NCBI GenBank assembly: GCA_903920315.1
Contig: CAIXLU010000400.1
Span: 1 to 32,344 of the forward strand
DNA: 32,344 bases
Direction: 5' to 3'
Origin: an uncultured Oscillochloris sp.
GTDB lineage: Bacteria; Chloroflexota; Chloroflexia; Chloroflexales; Chloroflexaceae
In this document: positions 18,615 to 25,997 of the stretch, piece after piece
Layout of the letters: each line of letters begins with the position of its first letter
Position numbering within the stretch: position 1 is the stretch's first letter
The notes under the pieces: generated by a model
Seen by the model: only the letters and a program-made list of their open reading frames with translations
What the model was told of the DNA's origin: nothing
Database searches by the model: none
Translations under genes and position numbers: made by a program

Positions 18615-18662
18615 CACGCCTTCTCACGGGCGGCACGGCGCGGAGCCAAAGGAGCTTTTCGT

Positions 18663-19058
18663 ATGGAAATCGCCCGACATTGGCGCGGTCGCGCCGCCCG
18701 CTACCGCCTTGAGGGCCAGCGCAACCGCACCTCCGGCACGGTGCGCTTCCCACCCCAGTCAACCGCTCTTGGCGAGGAAGCCGACACATGGGAGCCCGTC
18801 GCCCTCAGCGGGCGCGGCGAGATCTACAGTTTCAGCGTGCTGCGCCAAGTTCCTGATGGCTATGAGGGTATGGCCCCCTACCCCGTGGCCATGGTGCGCC
18901 TCGTTGAGGGGCCACTCGTCACTGCGCAACTCACTGATTGCGCCGAAGGTGATCTGTCAATCGGTCTGCCGGTCGAGATGGTTACCCGCAAACTGGTTGA
19001 CACCGGCGAGGATGGGGTTCTCGTCTATGGGTATAAGTTCCGGCCAGTCGTTTCCTAA
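18663..19058 (+). CDS. DUF35 OB-fold protein with degenerate zinc ribbon
   Basis: DUF35 proteins bridge thiolase and HMG-CoA synthase in archaea and share a CoA channel. This 131-residue copy has the N-terminal HWRGRAARYRLEG, matching the family helix, the FPP motif (29-31), and an OB-fold half with GRGEIYSFSVLRQVPDGYEG, YPVAMVRL and the typical GLPVEMVTRKL. The four Cys of the rubredoxin-like ribbon (normally CxxCG...FPPRxxCPxC) are absent: the equivalent positions are about N21, S24, A35 and E38. The only Cys is in the OB half. AAAGGAG precedes the ATG. The partner thiolase is degenerate too. Confidence 0.85.
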   Translation: MEIARHWRGRAARYRLEGQRNRTSGTVRFPPQSTALGEEADTWEPVALSGRGEIYSFSVLRQVPDGYEGMAPYPVAMVRLVEGPLVTAQLTDCAEGDLSIGLPVEMVTRKLVDTGEDGVLVYGYKFRPVVS

Positions 19059-19121
19059 ACGATACGTCTACCGGCAGCATCCCAGGGCTGATGCAAAGTC
19101 AGTGCACCCCCTCTCCCCATG

Positions 19122-19148
19122 CCCCCTCTCCCCTGGTGGGAGAGGGGG
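19122..19148. terminator. GC hairpin after the DUF35 gene
   Basis: Eleven-base perfect arms (ccccctctccc at 19122-19132 and its complement at 19138-19148) flank a five-base loop. The gap 19059-19233 contains further C-rich/G-rich sequence (19180-19210) resembling the outer arms of the 909-1170 element. It may end the mevalonate transcript, although no U-tract follows. Confidence 0.5.
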
Positions 19149-19233
19149 TATTCCGCACCAGAAAGCTGTCCGGCTCCCCTCCCCCCCGCGTGGGGAAGGG
19201 GCTGGGGGTCGGGTCGCCTAGCACGAGGTTTCT

Positions 19234-19947
19234 GTGTTCCACCGTCGCATTATTGTGATCATCCTAGTCGGTCTGCTGGTTGCGTGTGGCGGCGCGGCCC
19301 AGCCCACACCCGCCCCCACGCTCACCCCACGCGAGCTTAGCACCCAGATCGGGCGAGCCACCCAGGCCGCCCAGAGTGTCCATTTTGCGATTACCCTGAG
19401 CGGTACGCCGGTTCTGGCTGATGCGGCTCGTGTCTTCACACTTACGAGTATGGAGGGCGACCTCAAGCGGCCCGATAGCGTCCTGGCGATCCTCAATGTC
19501 AGTGCCAGCGGCGGGGTTGCTGAGATCCGCACCGTGGCTCTGGCGGGTAAGCAATACATCACCAACCCGATTACCCGCACCTGGGGTTGCCTGGAACCGG
19601 GCAGTAGCTTCAACCCGGCCATTCTCTTTGACCCACAGCAGGGCGTTGAATATCTGCTCCAGAACGGATTTGACAACATTCGGCTGGTGGGTCGCGAGGA
19701 TTTGGCCGGCAAGCCCAGCTACCACGTGAGCGGAACAATCGCGGGTGCCAAGCTCCAGCCGATCAGTATGGGATTGCTGGGCACCGGGTCGGTGGCAGTA
19801 GATCTCTGGGCCGATGCGGAGACCCTGCGCGCCAGTAAGCTGGTACTGGTAGATACCGCCAGCGATGCTGCTGCACCGAGTACCTGGACAATTGTTTTTA
19901 GCGGGTATGGTAAGACGGTGGACGTGCGGGCACCGGCGGAGTGCTAG
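19234..19947 (+). CDS. LprG/LppX-like lipoprotein
   Basis: This 237-residue lipoprotein starts at GTG 19234, with a signal peptide ending LLVACGG (lipobox Cys18) and a Pro/Thr-rich linker. The body (about residues 35-235) has the alternating strand pattern of the LppX/LprAFG fold, a half-barrel that carries lipids: VHFAITLSGTP, MEGDLKRPDSVLAILNVSA, EIRTVALAGKQYITNPITRTW, YLLQNGFDNIRLVGREDLAGKPSYHVSGTI. Such proteins shuttle lipids or glycolipids outside the membrane in mycobacteria; the ligand here is unknown. It lies downstream of the mevalonate cluster but after a hairpin, so co-expression is uncertain. Confidence 0.75.
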   Translation: MFHRRIIVIILVGLLVACGGAAQPTPAPTLTPRELSTQIGRATQAAQSVHFAITLSGTPVLADAARVFTLTSMEGDLKRPDSVLAILNVSASGGVAEIRTVALAGKQYITNPITRTWGCLEPGSSFNPAILFDPQQGVEYLLQNGFDNIRLVGREDLAGKPSYHVSGTIAGAKLQPISMGLLGTGSVAVDLWADAETLRASKLVLVDTASDAAAPSTWTIVFSGYGKTVDVRAPAEC

Positions 19948-20027
19948 TCCATAGAATTTACGATTTTTTCCATGCTAGAATAGGGTTATATCCCACTTTA
20001 CTCTCGCTCGTATCGTAAGGAAACCCT

Positions 20028-21443
20028 ATGGCCGACAACGTCGTCACCGCGCCCGCCGAACGTCTGTCGCTCAACGCCAAGCTCGCCTTTGGTGCCGGAG
20101 ATCTCGCCCCCGCCATTGTCACCATCGTCATTTCTTTCTTCCAGTTTGTCTTCCTCACCGAGGTGGCGGGGCTCAACCCGCTGGCAGCCGGATCTGTGCG
20201 CAGCATCCTCACCATCTGGGACGCTGTCAACGATCCGGTGGTTGGCTGGCTCTCTGATCGCACCCACTCGCGCTGGGGGCGTCGGCGACCCTGGATTCTA
20301 TTTGGCGCGGTGCCGTTTGGGATCGTCTTTGCGCTTCAGTGGATCGTGCCGCCCTTCGATGACACGGGCAAATTTATCTACTACATTGTTGTGGGTGTGC
20401 TGCTCAATGCGGCCTTTACAGTCGTGAATGTGCCCTACACGGCCCTCACGCCTGAGTTGACCCAGGATTACGATGAGCGTACCAGCCTGAATGCCTTCCG
20501 CTTCGCCTTCAGCATTGGTGGGAGCCTGATTGTCGCTGTCCTCCACCCACTCATCGTGGGCAGATTTGCCGATGCAACAACCGGCTACCTCGTCTCCGGT
20601 GTGATCTGGGGAATCGTCTGCGTTCCGCCGCTGCTTTGGTGTTTCTGGGGGACACGCGAGCGATTTCGCAGCGATGACGAGGAACAGGTGAGCCTGGGCG
20701 AACAGTTGCGCACCACCTTCAGTAATAGGCCGTACCTCTTTGTGATCGGGATATACCTCTTCTCGTGGTTGGCTATCCAGATCACATCTACCGTCCTTGT
20801 CCCCTATGTCGCCTACTGGTTGGGCAGCGTGCGCCAGTTTCCGCTGAGCGTCATCGGCCTAACATTTAGCAGTCCCGGCGACATCGTGCCGATCATGCTC
20901 TTTGCCGTGCAAGGTTCCGCGTTCGTCTTCTTGTTTGTGTGGAATGCGATTTGCCCACGTATCGGCAAAAAGGCCGTCTATATGATCGGTATGACGTTCT
21001 GGATCGGCGTGCAGAGCGTTCTCTTCTTTGTGCAGCCGCAGCAGGTGGGGCTGGCGATTCTGCTGGCGGTGCTTGCGGGGGTCGGCGTCGCCACAGGCTA
21101 CATTATCCCCTGGAGCATGATGCCTGATGTGATTGACTACGATGAACTGCGCACCGGGAGACGCCGCGAGGGCATGTACTACGGTCTGATGGTTCTGCTC
21201 CAGAAGTTTGGCCTCGCCGCTGGACTGTTTATGGTGGGCGCAGTCCTCAACTCGGCTGGCTACGACGGCAAATTCGATCCTGGTCAGCAGCCAGCCAGCG
21301 CCCTGCTCGCCCTGCGCTGGATGATCGGCCCGGTACCGACAGTCGCCCTGATCGCGGGCATGATCGTTACTGCCTTTTATCCGATTACAAAGCAGAAGCA
21401 CGCCGAGATCCTGGCCGAGCTTGAGCGCCGCAAAGTAGCGTAG
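20028..21443 (+). CDS. MFS transporter, GPH (glycoside/cation symporter) family
   Basis: The 471-residue protein has about 12 hydrophobic segments and the family signature between segments 2 and 3, NDPVVGWLSDRTHSRWGRRR, followed by PWILFG. Further blocks include NVPYTALTPELTQDYDERT (about residues 130-150), a GPH hallmark, and IPWSMMPDVIDYDELRTGRR in the second half. Members carry sugars, glycosides or glucuronides with H+ or Na+, in the cytoplasmic membrane. No glycosidase gene is adjacent, so the substrate is unassigned. AAGGAAA lies upstream of ATG 20028. A long inverted repeat follows the stop. Confidence 0.9.
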   Translation: MADNVVTAPAERLSLNAKLAFGAGDLAPAIVTIVISFFQFVFLTEVAGLNPLAAGSVRSILTIWDAVNDPVVGWLSDRTHSRWGRRRPWILFGAVPFGIVFALQWIVPPFDDTGKFIYYIVVGVLLNAAFTVVNVPYTALTPELTQDYDERTSLNAFRFAFSIGGSLIVAVLHPLIVGRFADATTGYLVSGVIWGIVCVPPLLWCFWGTRERFRSDDEEQVSLGEQLRTTFSNRPYLFVIGIYLFSWLAIQITSTVLVPYVAYWLGSVRQFPLSVIGLTFSSPGDIVPIMLFAVQGSAFVFLFVWNAICPRIGKKAVYMIGMTFWIGVQSVLFFVQPQQVGLAILLAVLAGVGVATGYIIPWSMMPDVIDYDELRTGRRREGMYYGLMVLLQKFGLAAGLFMVGAVLNSAGYDGKFDPGQQPASALLALRWMIGPVPTVALIAGMIVTAFYPITKQKHAEILAELERRKVA

Positions 21444-21474
21444 TATCACAGACCGAACGCGGTCAGGCTGAATT

Positions 21475-21539
21475 TTTGCGTCTTTGCGCCTCTGCGTCAG
21501 ACCATCCGCGCATGTGACGCACAGGCGCGAAGACGCAAA
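21475..21539. repeat. 25-bp inverted repeat after the MFS gene
   Basis: The arms 21475-21499 (tttgcgtctttgcgcctctg...) and 21515-21539 are complementary at 23 of 25 positions. The position after the transporter stop suits a terminator or a dispersed palindromic repeat. Confidence 0.7.
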
Positions 21540-21553
21540 GAGTGAGAAGTGTC

Positions 21554-21594
21554 GCTGATGCCCGATTATCGGCTATCGGCTATCGGCTATCGGC
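21554..21594. repeat. 7-bp tandem repeat (tatcggc) with flank, left copy
   Basis: Four units of tatcggc (21567-21594) follow the flank gctgatgcccga. A sister copy with almost the same flank (gctgacgcccgg) lies at 22308-22341 in the same orientation, on the other side of the methyltransferase gene. The array contributes the last codons of that gene. Confidence 0.88.
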
Positions 21595-22249
21595 TATTCT
21601 CACGTTGATCCCGTGCGTAGAGAACCACCTGCCACATGCCGCGATTCTGCTGGAGCCGCTGGGTGAATCCCGCCTGCCGGATCGCCGCATCCACAGCGGA
21701 AGTCGGGTGGCAGAAGATGCGGAAGGCCGAGCGTTCGATTGCCAATCCCAGATTACCCACTCGTACTCCTGCCCGCACCCACCATACGTCACGTGGGTAG
21801 ACGAGGCCGAGGAGCCGCCCGGCGTGGGAGGCTGCCGCCTCAACCAGCGCCGCCATATCCGGGTAGCAGCAGACAACCCGGTCGAGCGTGACAATATCGG
21901 CGGTGGCCACGGTGTCGGCGAGAGCCACAAAATCGCCGTGGATGTAGGTGACTCTCTCAGCGTAACCGTGCCGCTCGCTTTCAGCGCGGGCGGCAGCGAG
22001 ATACGCCGATGAGGCGTCAATATCCGTGGCTCGGGCGGCACCCGCACGCAGCAATTCGTGATGGATAACACCGGCACCGCCGCCAATGTCCAGGATGGTT
22101 GCGCCCACGACCCCCGCAGCGCGCAGGGCGTCAACCAGAAGCCGGGTTGTTCCCTCGGGGCCGCGCCGCTGGTAGCGCACGAGGCGACGCCGTGCGTCGC
22201 GCCGGTCGAACAGGTTCTCGGCGTCACGACAATGGTGGCAACAACTCAT
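21587..22249 (-). CDS. Class I SAM-dependent methyltransferase
   Basis: The 220-residue protein opens with the Cys/His-rich MSCCHHCRDAENLFDRRDARR and then RYQRRGPEGTTRLLVDALRAAG, a start seen in a small uncharacterised methyltransferase family. The SAM site follows as TILDIGGGAGVIHHELL (motif I, about residues 51-67), ATDIDASSAYLAAA (motif II) and HGDFVALADTVATADIVTLD (motifs III-IV), then DRVVCCYPDM. The substrate is unknown. GAGGAGAA lies before ATG 22249. The gene is bracketed by direct copies of a 7-bp repeat unit, and its last residues are encoded by one copy, hinting at past movement or truncation. Confidence 0.85.
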   Translation of the reverse strand: MSCCHHCRDAENLFDRRDARRRLVRYQRRGPEGTTRLLVDALRAAGVVGATILDIGGGAGVIHHELLRAGAARATDIDASSAYLAAARAESERHGYAERVTYIHGDFVALADTVATADIVTLDRVVCCYPDMAALVEAAASHAGRLLGLVYPRDVWWVRAGVRVGNLGLAIERSAFRIFCHPTSAVDAAIRQAGFTQRLQQNRGMWQVVLYARDQRENSR

Positions 22250-22307
22250 CGAAAAATTCTCCTCAGCCGTCCATACGATTCGCGCACAACACCCAATGAA
22301 AAGAGCC

Positions 22308-22341
22308 GCTGACGCCCGGCTATCGGCTATCGGCTATCGGC
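22308..22341. repeat. 7-bp tandem repeat (tatcggc) with flank, right copy
   Basis: Three units of tatcggc (22321-22341) follow the flank gctgacgcccgg, in direct orientation to the copy at 21554-21594. The two enclose about 710 bases containing the methyltransferase gene. Confidence 0.88.
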
Positions 22342-22350
22342 TATTTTTGC

Positions 22351-23850
22351 CTACTTCTTCAGCTTCACCGGGTTATACGCCGTATACGCCAGCCGCGAGA
22401 AGGCCGCCACCACAGGAGCCATTTGCTCGTCCGTCCACATAAACACACCCTTGGGCAGTTTCTTGTAGACATATATCGCCAGCGCATAATCGCCTCCGGG
22501 TGAGCGGATAATACCGTTATCCGCCTGGAGGTTTTCGATCCAGCCGCTCTTATGCTCAGCGCGGGTACCATTGGGCAGACCGGCTACCATGCGTGTTTTG
22601 TCGTCGTTGGTGGCCAGGCGGTCAAGCATCTGCTGGCAGCGCGTGGGGCTAAGCTTTGCAAACTTCTCAGGCAGCACCCCGCCGCCCTTGGCGCAGGTAT
22701 CAATCACCTCATAAATCTGGGCGATTGCGAAGGGCGTGGCCCGCAGGGCGCAGCCCGTCTCTGTGTAGGGCTTCTCACCGACCGGATCTTGGGGACCACA
22801 TGTATATTTGATCTTTTTTTGCTGAATATAGTCCAGCGCCTCATAGGGGACGTAGAGGTAGATATTCTTCAAACCAAGGTCGTTGGCGAGCATTTTGCTC
22901 ATCTGCGTAGCGCCCGCGAAGGCAGACTCGGTGCTGGTGCCACCGACAGCCGCCGCCAGCAGGCTATTTGCCGCGATATTGTCGCTATACTTGATCATCT
23001 CATCGAGCCAAAGCTCCTGCTCTTTGGTAAACTTTGGCAGATTAATATAGGCGTTCAGCATAATCGCGACTTTGATCGTACTCGCCCCGGCAAAGACCGT
23101 CTTATCGTGAAAGCGCACCTCGGTGCCAGTCTTTAGATCGTGGAGGTGAAAGCCGATCACACCGCTCCACTGGCCGGCCATGGACTGAACCTCGGCGAGG
23201 ATTCGCTCATTGCTCACCTGTGGGACAACCGGATCCTCGGTGAGAGTCAGCGCGAGGGTAGTGGCGGGTCGGGCAAAGGAGAGCGCGGCGCGAATGCGCG
23301 AGAGAGCGGCATCAACATCAAGGGTTGTGCCGGGCGTATAGGCGAAGCTACGCGAAATGATCTTGGTGGAACTAATCACACTGATCTGGGCCGGAGTGGC
23401 GACGCGGTTGGCCAGGGAAACGAGCTGGGCACGCAGAGCGGTCTCATTCAGACTGATCGTAAGTGGCAGACTGACCGGCTTCCCGGTACCCAGAGCCACA
23501 CGCGCCTGGCTGAGGAGATCTTCGACCGACACAGATCGCCCGATTGTCTGCGGGTCAATCGTCAACGACACATCATCAACCCGCAGATCAAGCGGCGCAG
23601 GTGTGATAGTGAGCGCAGCGACGAGGCGCTCGCGGGCGGCACTAATGTCCAGACCTGCCACATCAACCCCTGCGACCCGCGATCCTGCGGCGAAGACGGG
23701 GATAAGTGTGGGAGAAGGGACAGAGGAAGGGGCGACGGTCGGAGCAATCGTCGAGCGAGGGACAACAGCAGCGTCGGCAGATGGACCACAGGCGACGAGC
23801 AGAAACGACCAGAACAGCAGCAGTGCGGCGATACGGGGCCGGGTATGCAT
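22351..23850 (-). CDS. Lipoprotein with class A beta-lactamase-fold serine hydrolase domain
   Basis: A 499-residue lipoprotein (lipobox LVACG, Cys21) with a Pro/Ser-rich linker. Residues 58-210 contain the 'VAGVDVAGLDISAARERL' pattern of the YoaR-like peptidoglycan-binding domain that precedes VanW or beta-lactamase domains. Residues about 225-499 form a class A beta-lactamase-like domain with all three active-site elements: S257-T-I-K260, S289-D290-N291, and K434-S435-G436. It could act on beta-lactams or, more likely for such large lipoproteins, on peptidoglycan peptides. The Glu166-type deacylation residue was not located with certainty, so true beta-lactamase activity is open. It is a single-gene unit. 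Confidence 0.82.
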   Translation of the reverse strand: MHTRPRIAALLLFWSFLLVACGPSADAAVVPRSTIAPTVAPSSVPSPTLIPVFAAGSRVAGVDVAGLDISAARERLVAALTITPAPLDLRVDDVSLTIDPQTIGRSVSVEDLLSQARVALGTGKPVSLPLTISLNETALRAQLVSLANRVATPAQISVISSTKIISRSFAYTPGTTLDVDAALSRIRAALSFARPATTLALTLTEDPVVPQVSNERILAEVQSMAGQWSGVIGFHLHDLKTGTEVRFHDKTVFAGASTIKVAIMLNAYINLPKFTKEQELWLDEMIKYSDNIAANSLLAAAVGGTSTESAFAGATQMSKMLANDLGLKNIYLYVPYEALDYIQQKKIKYTCGPQDPVGEKPYTETGCALRATPFAIAQIYEVIDTCAKGGGVLPEKFAKLSPTRCQQMLDRLATNDDKTRMVAGLPNGTRAEHKSGWIENLQADNGIIRSPGGDYALAIYVYKKLPKGVFMWTDEQMAPVVAAFSRLAYTAYNPVKLKK

Positions 23851-23905
23851 TGTTACTCCAGGTATAGTACGTCATGCGTGATGCGTAACCGAGGGACATC
23901 ACGAG

Positions 23906-24229
23906 TCATGAGTCAGGTTCAAGATAAAAAGTGAGGGGATAGCCCTCCTCACGAGCGACCGTATGTGCGCGATACACGCGCTCCTGTGCCTCGTTAAGGG
24001 GGAGGGTCGTCACCAGAGCGTGGCCCTCGTTATGCGCAGTGAGCATCACATTCAGGGCATCGTCCAGACTGAGGCCAAAGAACGTGCGTAGCACCATCAC
24101 CACAAAGTCCATCGGAGTCACATCATCATTCTCGATGATCACCCGATAGAGTTTCTCAAGGTCCTCTTGGTTGACGACAATATAAGTAACATTGGGTATA
24201 ACACGAACATCAGAGTCCTGGGTCGCCAT
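23906..24229 (-). CDS. clpS: ATP-dependent Clp protease adaptor ClpS
   Basis: ClpS delivers N-degron substrates (N-terminal Leu, Phe, Tyr, Trp) to the ClpAP or ClpCP protease. The 107-residue protein has the core YRVIIENDDVTPMDFVVMVL and FFGLSLDDALNVMLTAHNEG, matching the family's N-degron pocket (the NDD acidic residues and the Met/Val lining). The C-terminal strand YPLTFYLEPD is also typical. The N-terminal ~25 residues are flexible and poorly conserved. clpA or clpC is not adjacent. Confidence 0.93.
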   Translation of the reverse strand: MATQDSDVRVIPNVTYIVVNQEDLEKLYRVIIENDDVTPMDFVVMVLRTFFGLSLDDALNVMLTAHNEGHALVTTLPLNEAQERVYRAHTVAREEGYPLTFYLEPDS

Positions 24230-24336
24230 CAGTAATTCCTACGGGGCTGCGGATAACAGATACCGCCGATGAGTATAGCATATTTGAGGAGCGGGTCGAG
24301 GGATGAGAGCAGAAGCGCACACGACATCGGGTAAAT

Positions 24337-24365
24337 TTGACATACCTTAGAGTGTATGCTATACT
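24337..24365 (+). promoter_or_regulatory. Consensus sigma-70 promoter of the tRNA pair
   Basis: A perfect -35 (TTGACA, 24337-24342) and near-perfect -10 (TATACT, 24360-24365) are separated by 17 bases. Transcription would begin a few bases before the tRNA-Ile 5' end at 24380. Confidence 0.88.
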
Positions 24366-24379
24366 CAGAAACGTTGTTT

Positions 24380-24456
<77 letters not shown>

Positions 24457-24457
24457 G

Positions 24458-24503
24458 ACACACAATATGCAATGTGTGGAAACACGCATTGCATATTGTG
24501 TGT
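24458..24503. repeat. 17-bp perfect inverted repeat between the two tRNAs
   Basis: The arms acacacaatatgcaatg (24458-24474) and their exact complement (24487-24503) enclose a 12-base loop that itself partly pairs. In the tRNA precursor it would form a stable hairpin beginning one base after the tRNA-Ile CCA, suited to RNase processing. Confidence 0.88.
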
Positions 24504-24510
24504 CACACGT

Positions 24511-24586
24511 GGGGCGATAGCTTAGCTGGGAGAGCGCCTGCTTTGCAAGCAGGAGGTTCGGGGTTCGATTCCCCGTCGCTCCACCA
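24511..24586 (+). tRNA. tRNA-Ala (TGC); probable integration target
   Basis: A 76-nt cloverleaf: acceptor ggggcga pairs with tcgctcc (one G-U), D-loop agcttagctgggagagc, anticodon TGC at 24544-24546 in loop ttTGCaa, T-arm cggggttcgattccccg, encoded CCA. The integrase gene begins 73 bases downstream and reads toward this tRNA, the usual sign that the tRNA 3' end is the attachment site. Confidence 0.97.
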
Positions 24587-24593
24587 CGGTAGG

Positions 24594-24627
24594 ACGCGGA
24601 ATTCTCGCAAGAGGGTTCCGCGTTTTT
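24594..24627 (+). terminator. Intrinsic terminator of the tRNA transcript
   Basis: The stem acgcggaa (24594-24601) pairs with ttccgcgt (24616-24623), followed by a U-run. It ends the tRNA unit before the convergent integrase gene, within the element side of the tRNA. Confidence 0.8.
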
Positions 24628-24659
24628 GTGTGGGTGGGAGCGATGATGGGAGCGATTGG

Positions 24660-25787
24660 CTAAAAAAGTGCTTTGGCGGCAGCGGCGACCGCCGCACGTT
24701 GACCTACCTCAAAGGAATGGCTGTAAATGCGGGCGGTAATCGCAGGATTGGCATGGCCCAAAACCCTGCTTACATCTACGAGGTGTGCCCCATTTGCCAG
24801 CATGATCGAGCCTGCCGAGTGCCGTAGGCTGTGAAATGTCACCTCGGGCAGTTTCGCACGCACCAGCGCTCGCTTGAATTGGCGGCGGAGTGCGCCCGCT
24901 TCCAATGGTGTGCCATCCGCACTCACAAACACCAGATCCTCGCCCCGCCACAGGTCGCCGAACAGCGTCTGCTCGCGCTCCTGTCGCGCCTGGTGCTGGC
25001 GCAGTAGTTCACTGTGCGCCGCACTGAGGTAGAGCGTGCGATCCTTGCCGCCTTTGGTGGTCAGTTCACGGTGTATCTTGCCCGCTACTCGCTGGAGCTG
25101 CTCCCTGACGATAAGCGTGCCTGCCTCTAGGTTGATTGCGCCCCAGCGCAGGCCCATCAGCTCGGCTTGGCGCAGCCCTAACGAGCATGCGAGGGCGTAG
25201 AGGGCGTAGAGGCGGTGGTCGTGCAGCTCATGCAGGAGTTGTTTGATCTGCTGTTCGCCAAGCACTGTACTTCCCGTCTCCAGTCGCTTCACAGGTTCGC
25301 GGAGGCTCTCGGTGAGTCCCACAACGTTGTCCAGTATCAGCTTTCGCTTGCGGGCTATTTCTAGGGCCGTGTGGAGCCGCCTACGGGCATTGGTGATGGT
25401 GCCTATGGCTAAACCCTTCTGCCGTAGCGTGCGCTGCCAGTGGTCTATGTGGTGGGCGGTCAGATGGACAAGTTTGTATTTGCCCAGGTAGGGTTCAATG
25501 TAGTGTTCTACGATGTAGCGATGGCTAACCAGAGTCTTGGCTTTGATCTCCTTGCCGGGGAGGATGGTGCTTAACCAATGCTCTAGCCATTGCGTGAGCG
25601 TCTGCAGGCCGTCGCCAACGTTCAGACCTTCATCTCGCTGCTGGCGCAATTCCTTGAGGATCGCTTTGGCTTCGCGTTCACTGCCAGCCCGTCGCCGCAC
25701 AACCTTGCCATCAATCACGAGGGCCGCACGCCAGCGGCCCTCGCTCTCCTCGTAAGTAGTTCCGTCACCATAATCGCGCTTGGCCAT
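24660..25787 (-). CDS. int: Tyrosine recombinase / phage integrase
   Basis: A 375-residue site-specific recombinase that integrates and excises the element. Residues 1-60 form an arm-type DNA-binding AP2-like domain (GRWRAALVIDGKVVRRRAGSEREA), 65-165 the core-binding SAM-like domain (LTQWLEHWLSTILPGKEIKAKTL), and 175-375 the catalytic domain. The full catalytic set is visible: R206 in SLGLRQAEL, K245 in TKGGKDR, H319 and R322 in FHSLRHSAGS, H345 in VLGHANP, and Y355 in RIYSH. It should be active. Its ATG overlaps the excisionase stop by one base (TGATGG), so expression is coupled. Confidence 0.95.
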   Translation of the reverse strand: MAKRDYGDGTTYEESEGRWRAALVIDGKVVRRRAGSEREAKAILKELRQQRDEGLNVGDGLQTLTQWLEHWLSTILPGKEIKAKTLVSHRYIVEHYIEPYLGKYKLVHLTAHHIDHWQRTLRQKGLAIGTITNARRRLHTALEIARKRKLILDNVVGLTESLREPVKRLETGSTVLGEQQIKQLLHELHDHRLYALYALACSLGLRQAELMGLRWGAINLEAGTLIVREQLQRVAGKIHRELTTKGGKDRTLYLSAAHSELLRQHQARQEREQTLFGDLWRGEDLVFVSADGTPLEAGALRRQFKRALVRAKLPEVTFHSLRHSAGSIMLANGAHLVDVSRVLGHANPAITARIYSHSFEVGQRAAVAAAAKALF

Positions 25788-25987
25788 CAGGATCTCCGGC
25801 GCTTGTCAGCCGCTTCGTAGTCCAGGAGCGACTGGCGTGAGATGCGAATAAAATTGCCGCTCCCAAACACCTCTAGCTTGCCGCTGCGAACCCGCCGCTG
25901 CACGGTTGCCTTGCTGCACTTCCACCGCTTGGCTACCTCTGCATAGGTGAGGTAGGTGTCTGGTTCTTTGCGAGTCGTTGTGGTCAT
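25787..25987 (-). CDS. Excisionase / MerR-like helix-turn-helix DNA-binding protein
   Basis: From ATG 25987 the protein has 66 residues: MTTTTRKEPDTYLTYAEVAK, a helix-turn-helix (RWKCSKATVQRRVRSGKLE) and FIRISRQSLLDYE. This is the excisionase/HTH_17 pattern that helps the recombinase choose excision. AGGGAGAG lies upstream. A longer frame to 26131 would run into the primase gene and has no support. Its stop overlaps the integrase start by one base; the primase ends 10 bases before it. Confidence 0.85.
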   Translation of the reverse strand: MTTTTRKEPDTYLTYAEVAKRWKCSKATVQRRVRSGKLEVFGSGNFIRISRQSLLDYEAADKRRRS

Positions 25988-25997
25988 AGAACTCTCC

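Noticed and set aside
22552-23934. Two open frames on the plus strand (194 and 264 codons)
   Set aside because: Both are antisense to the beta-lactamase-fold gene, whose three active-site motifs are intact.
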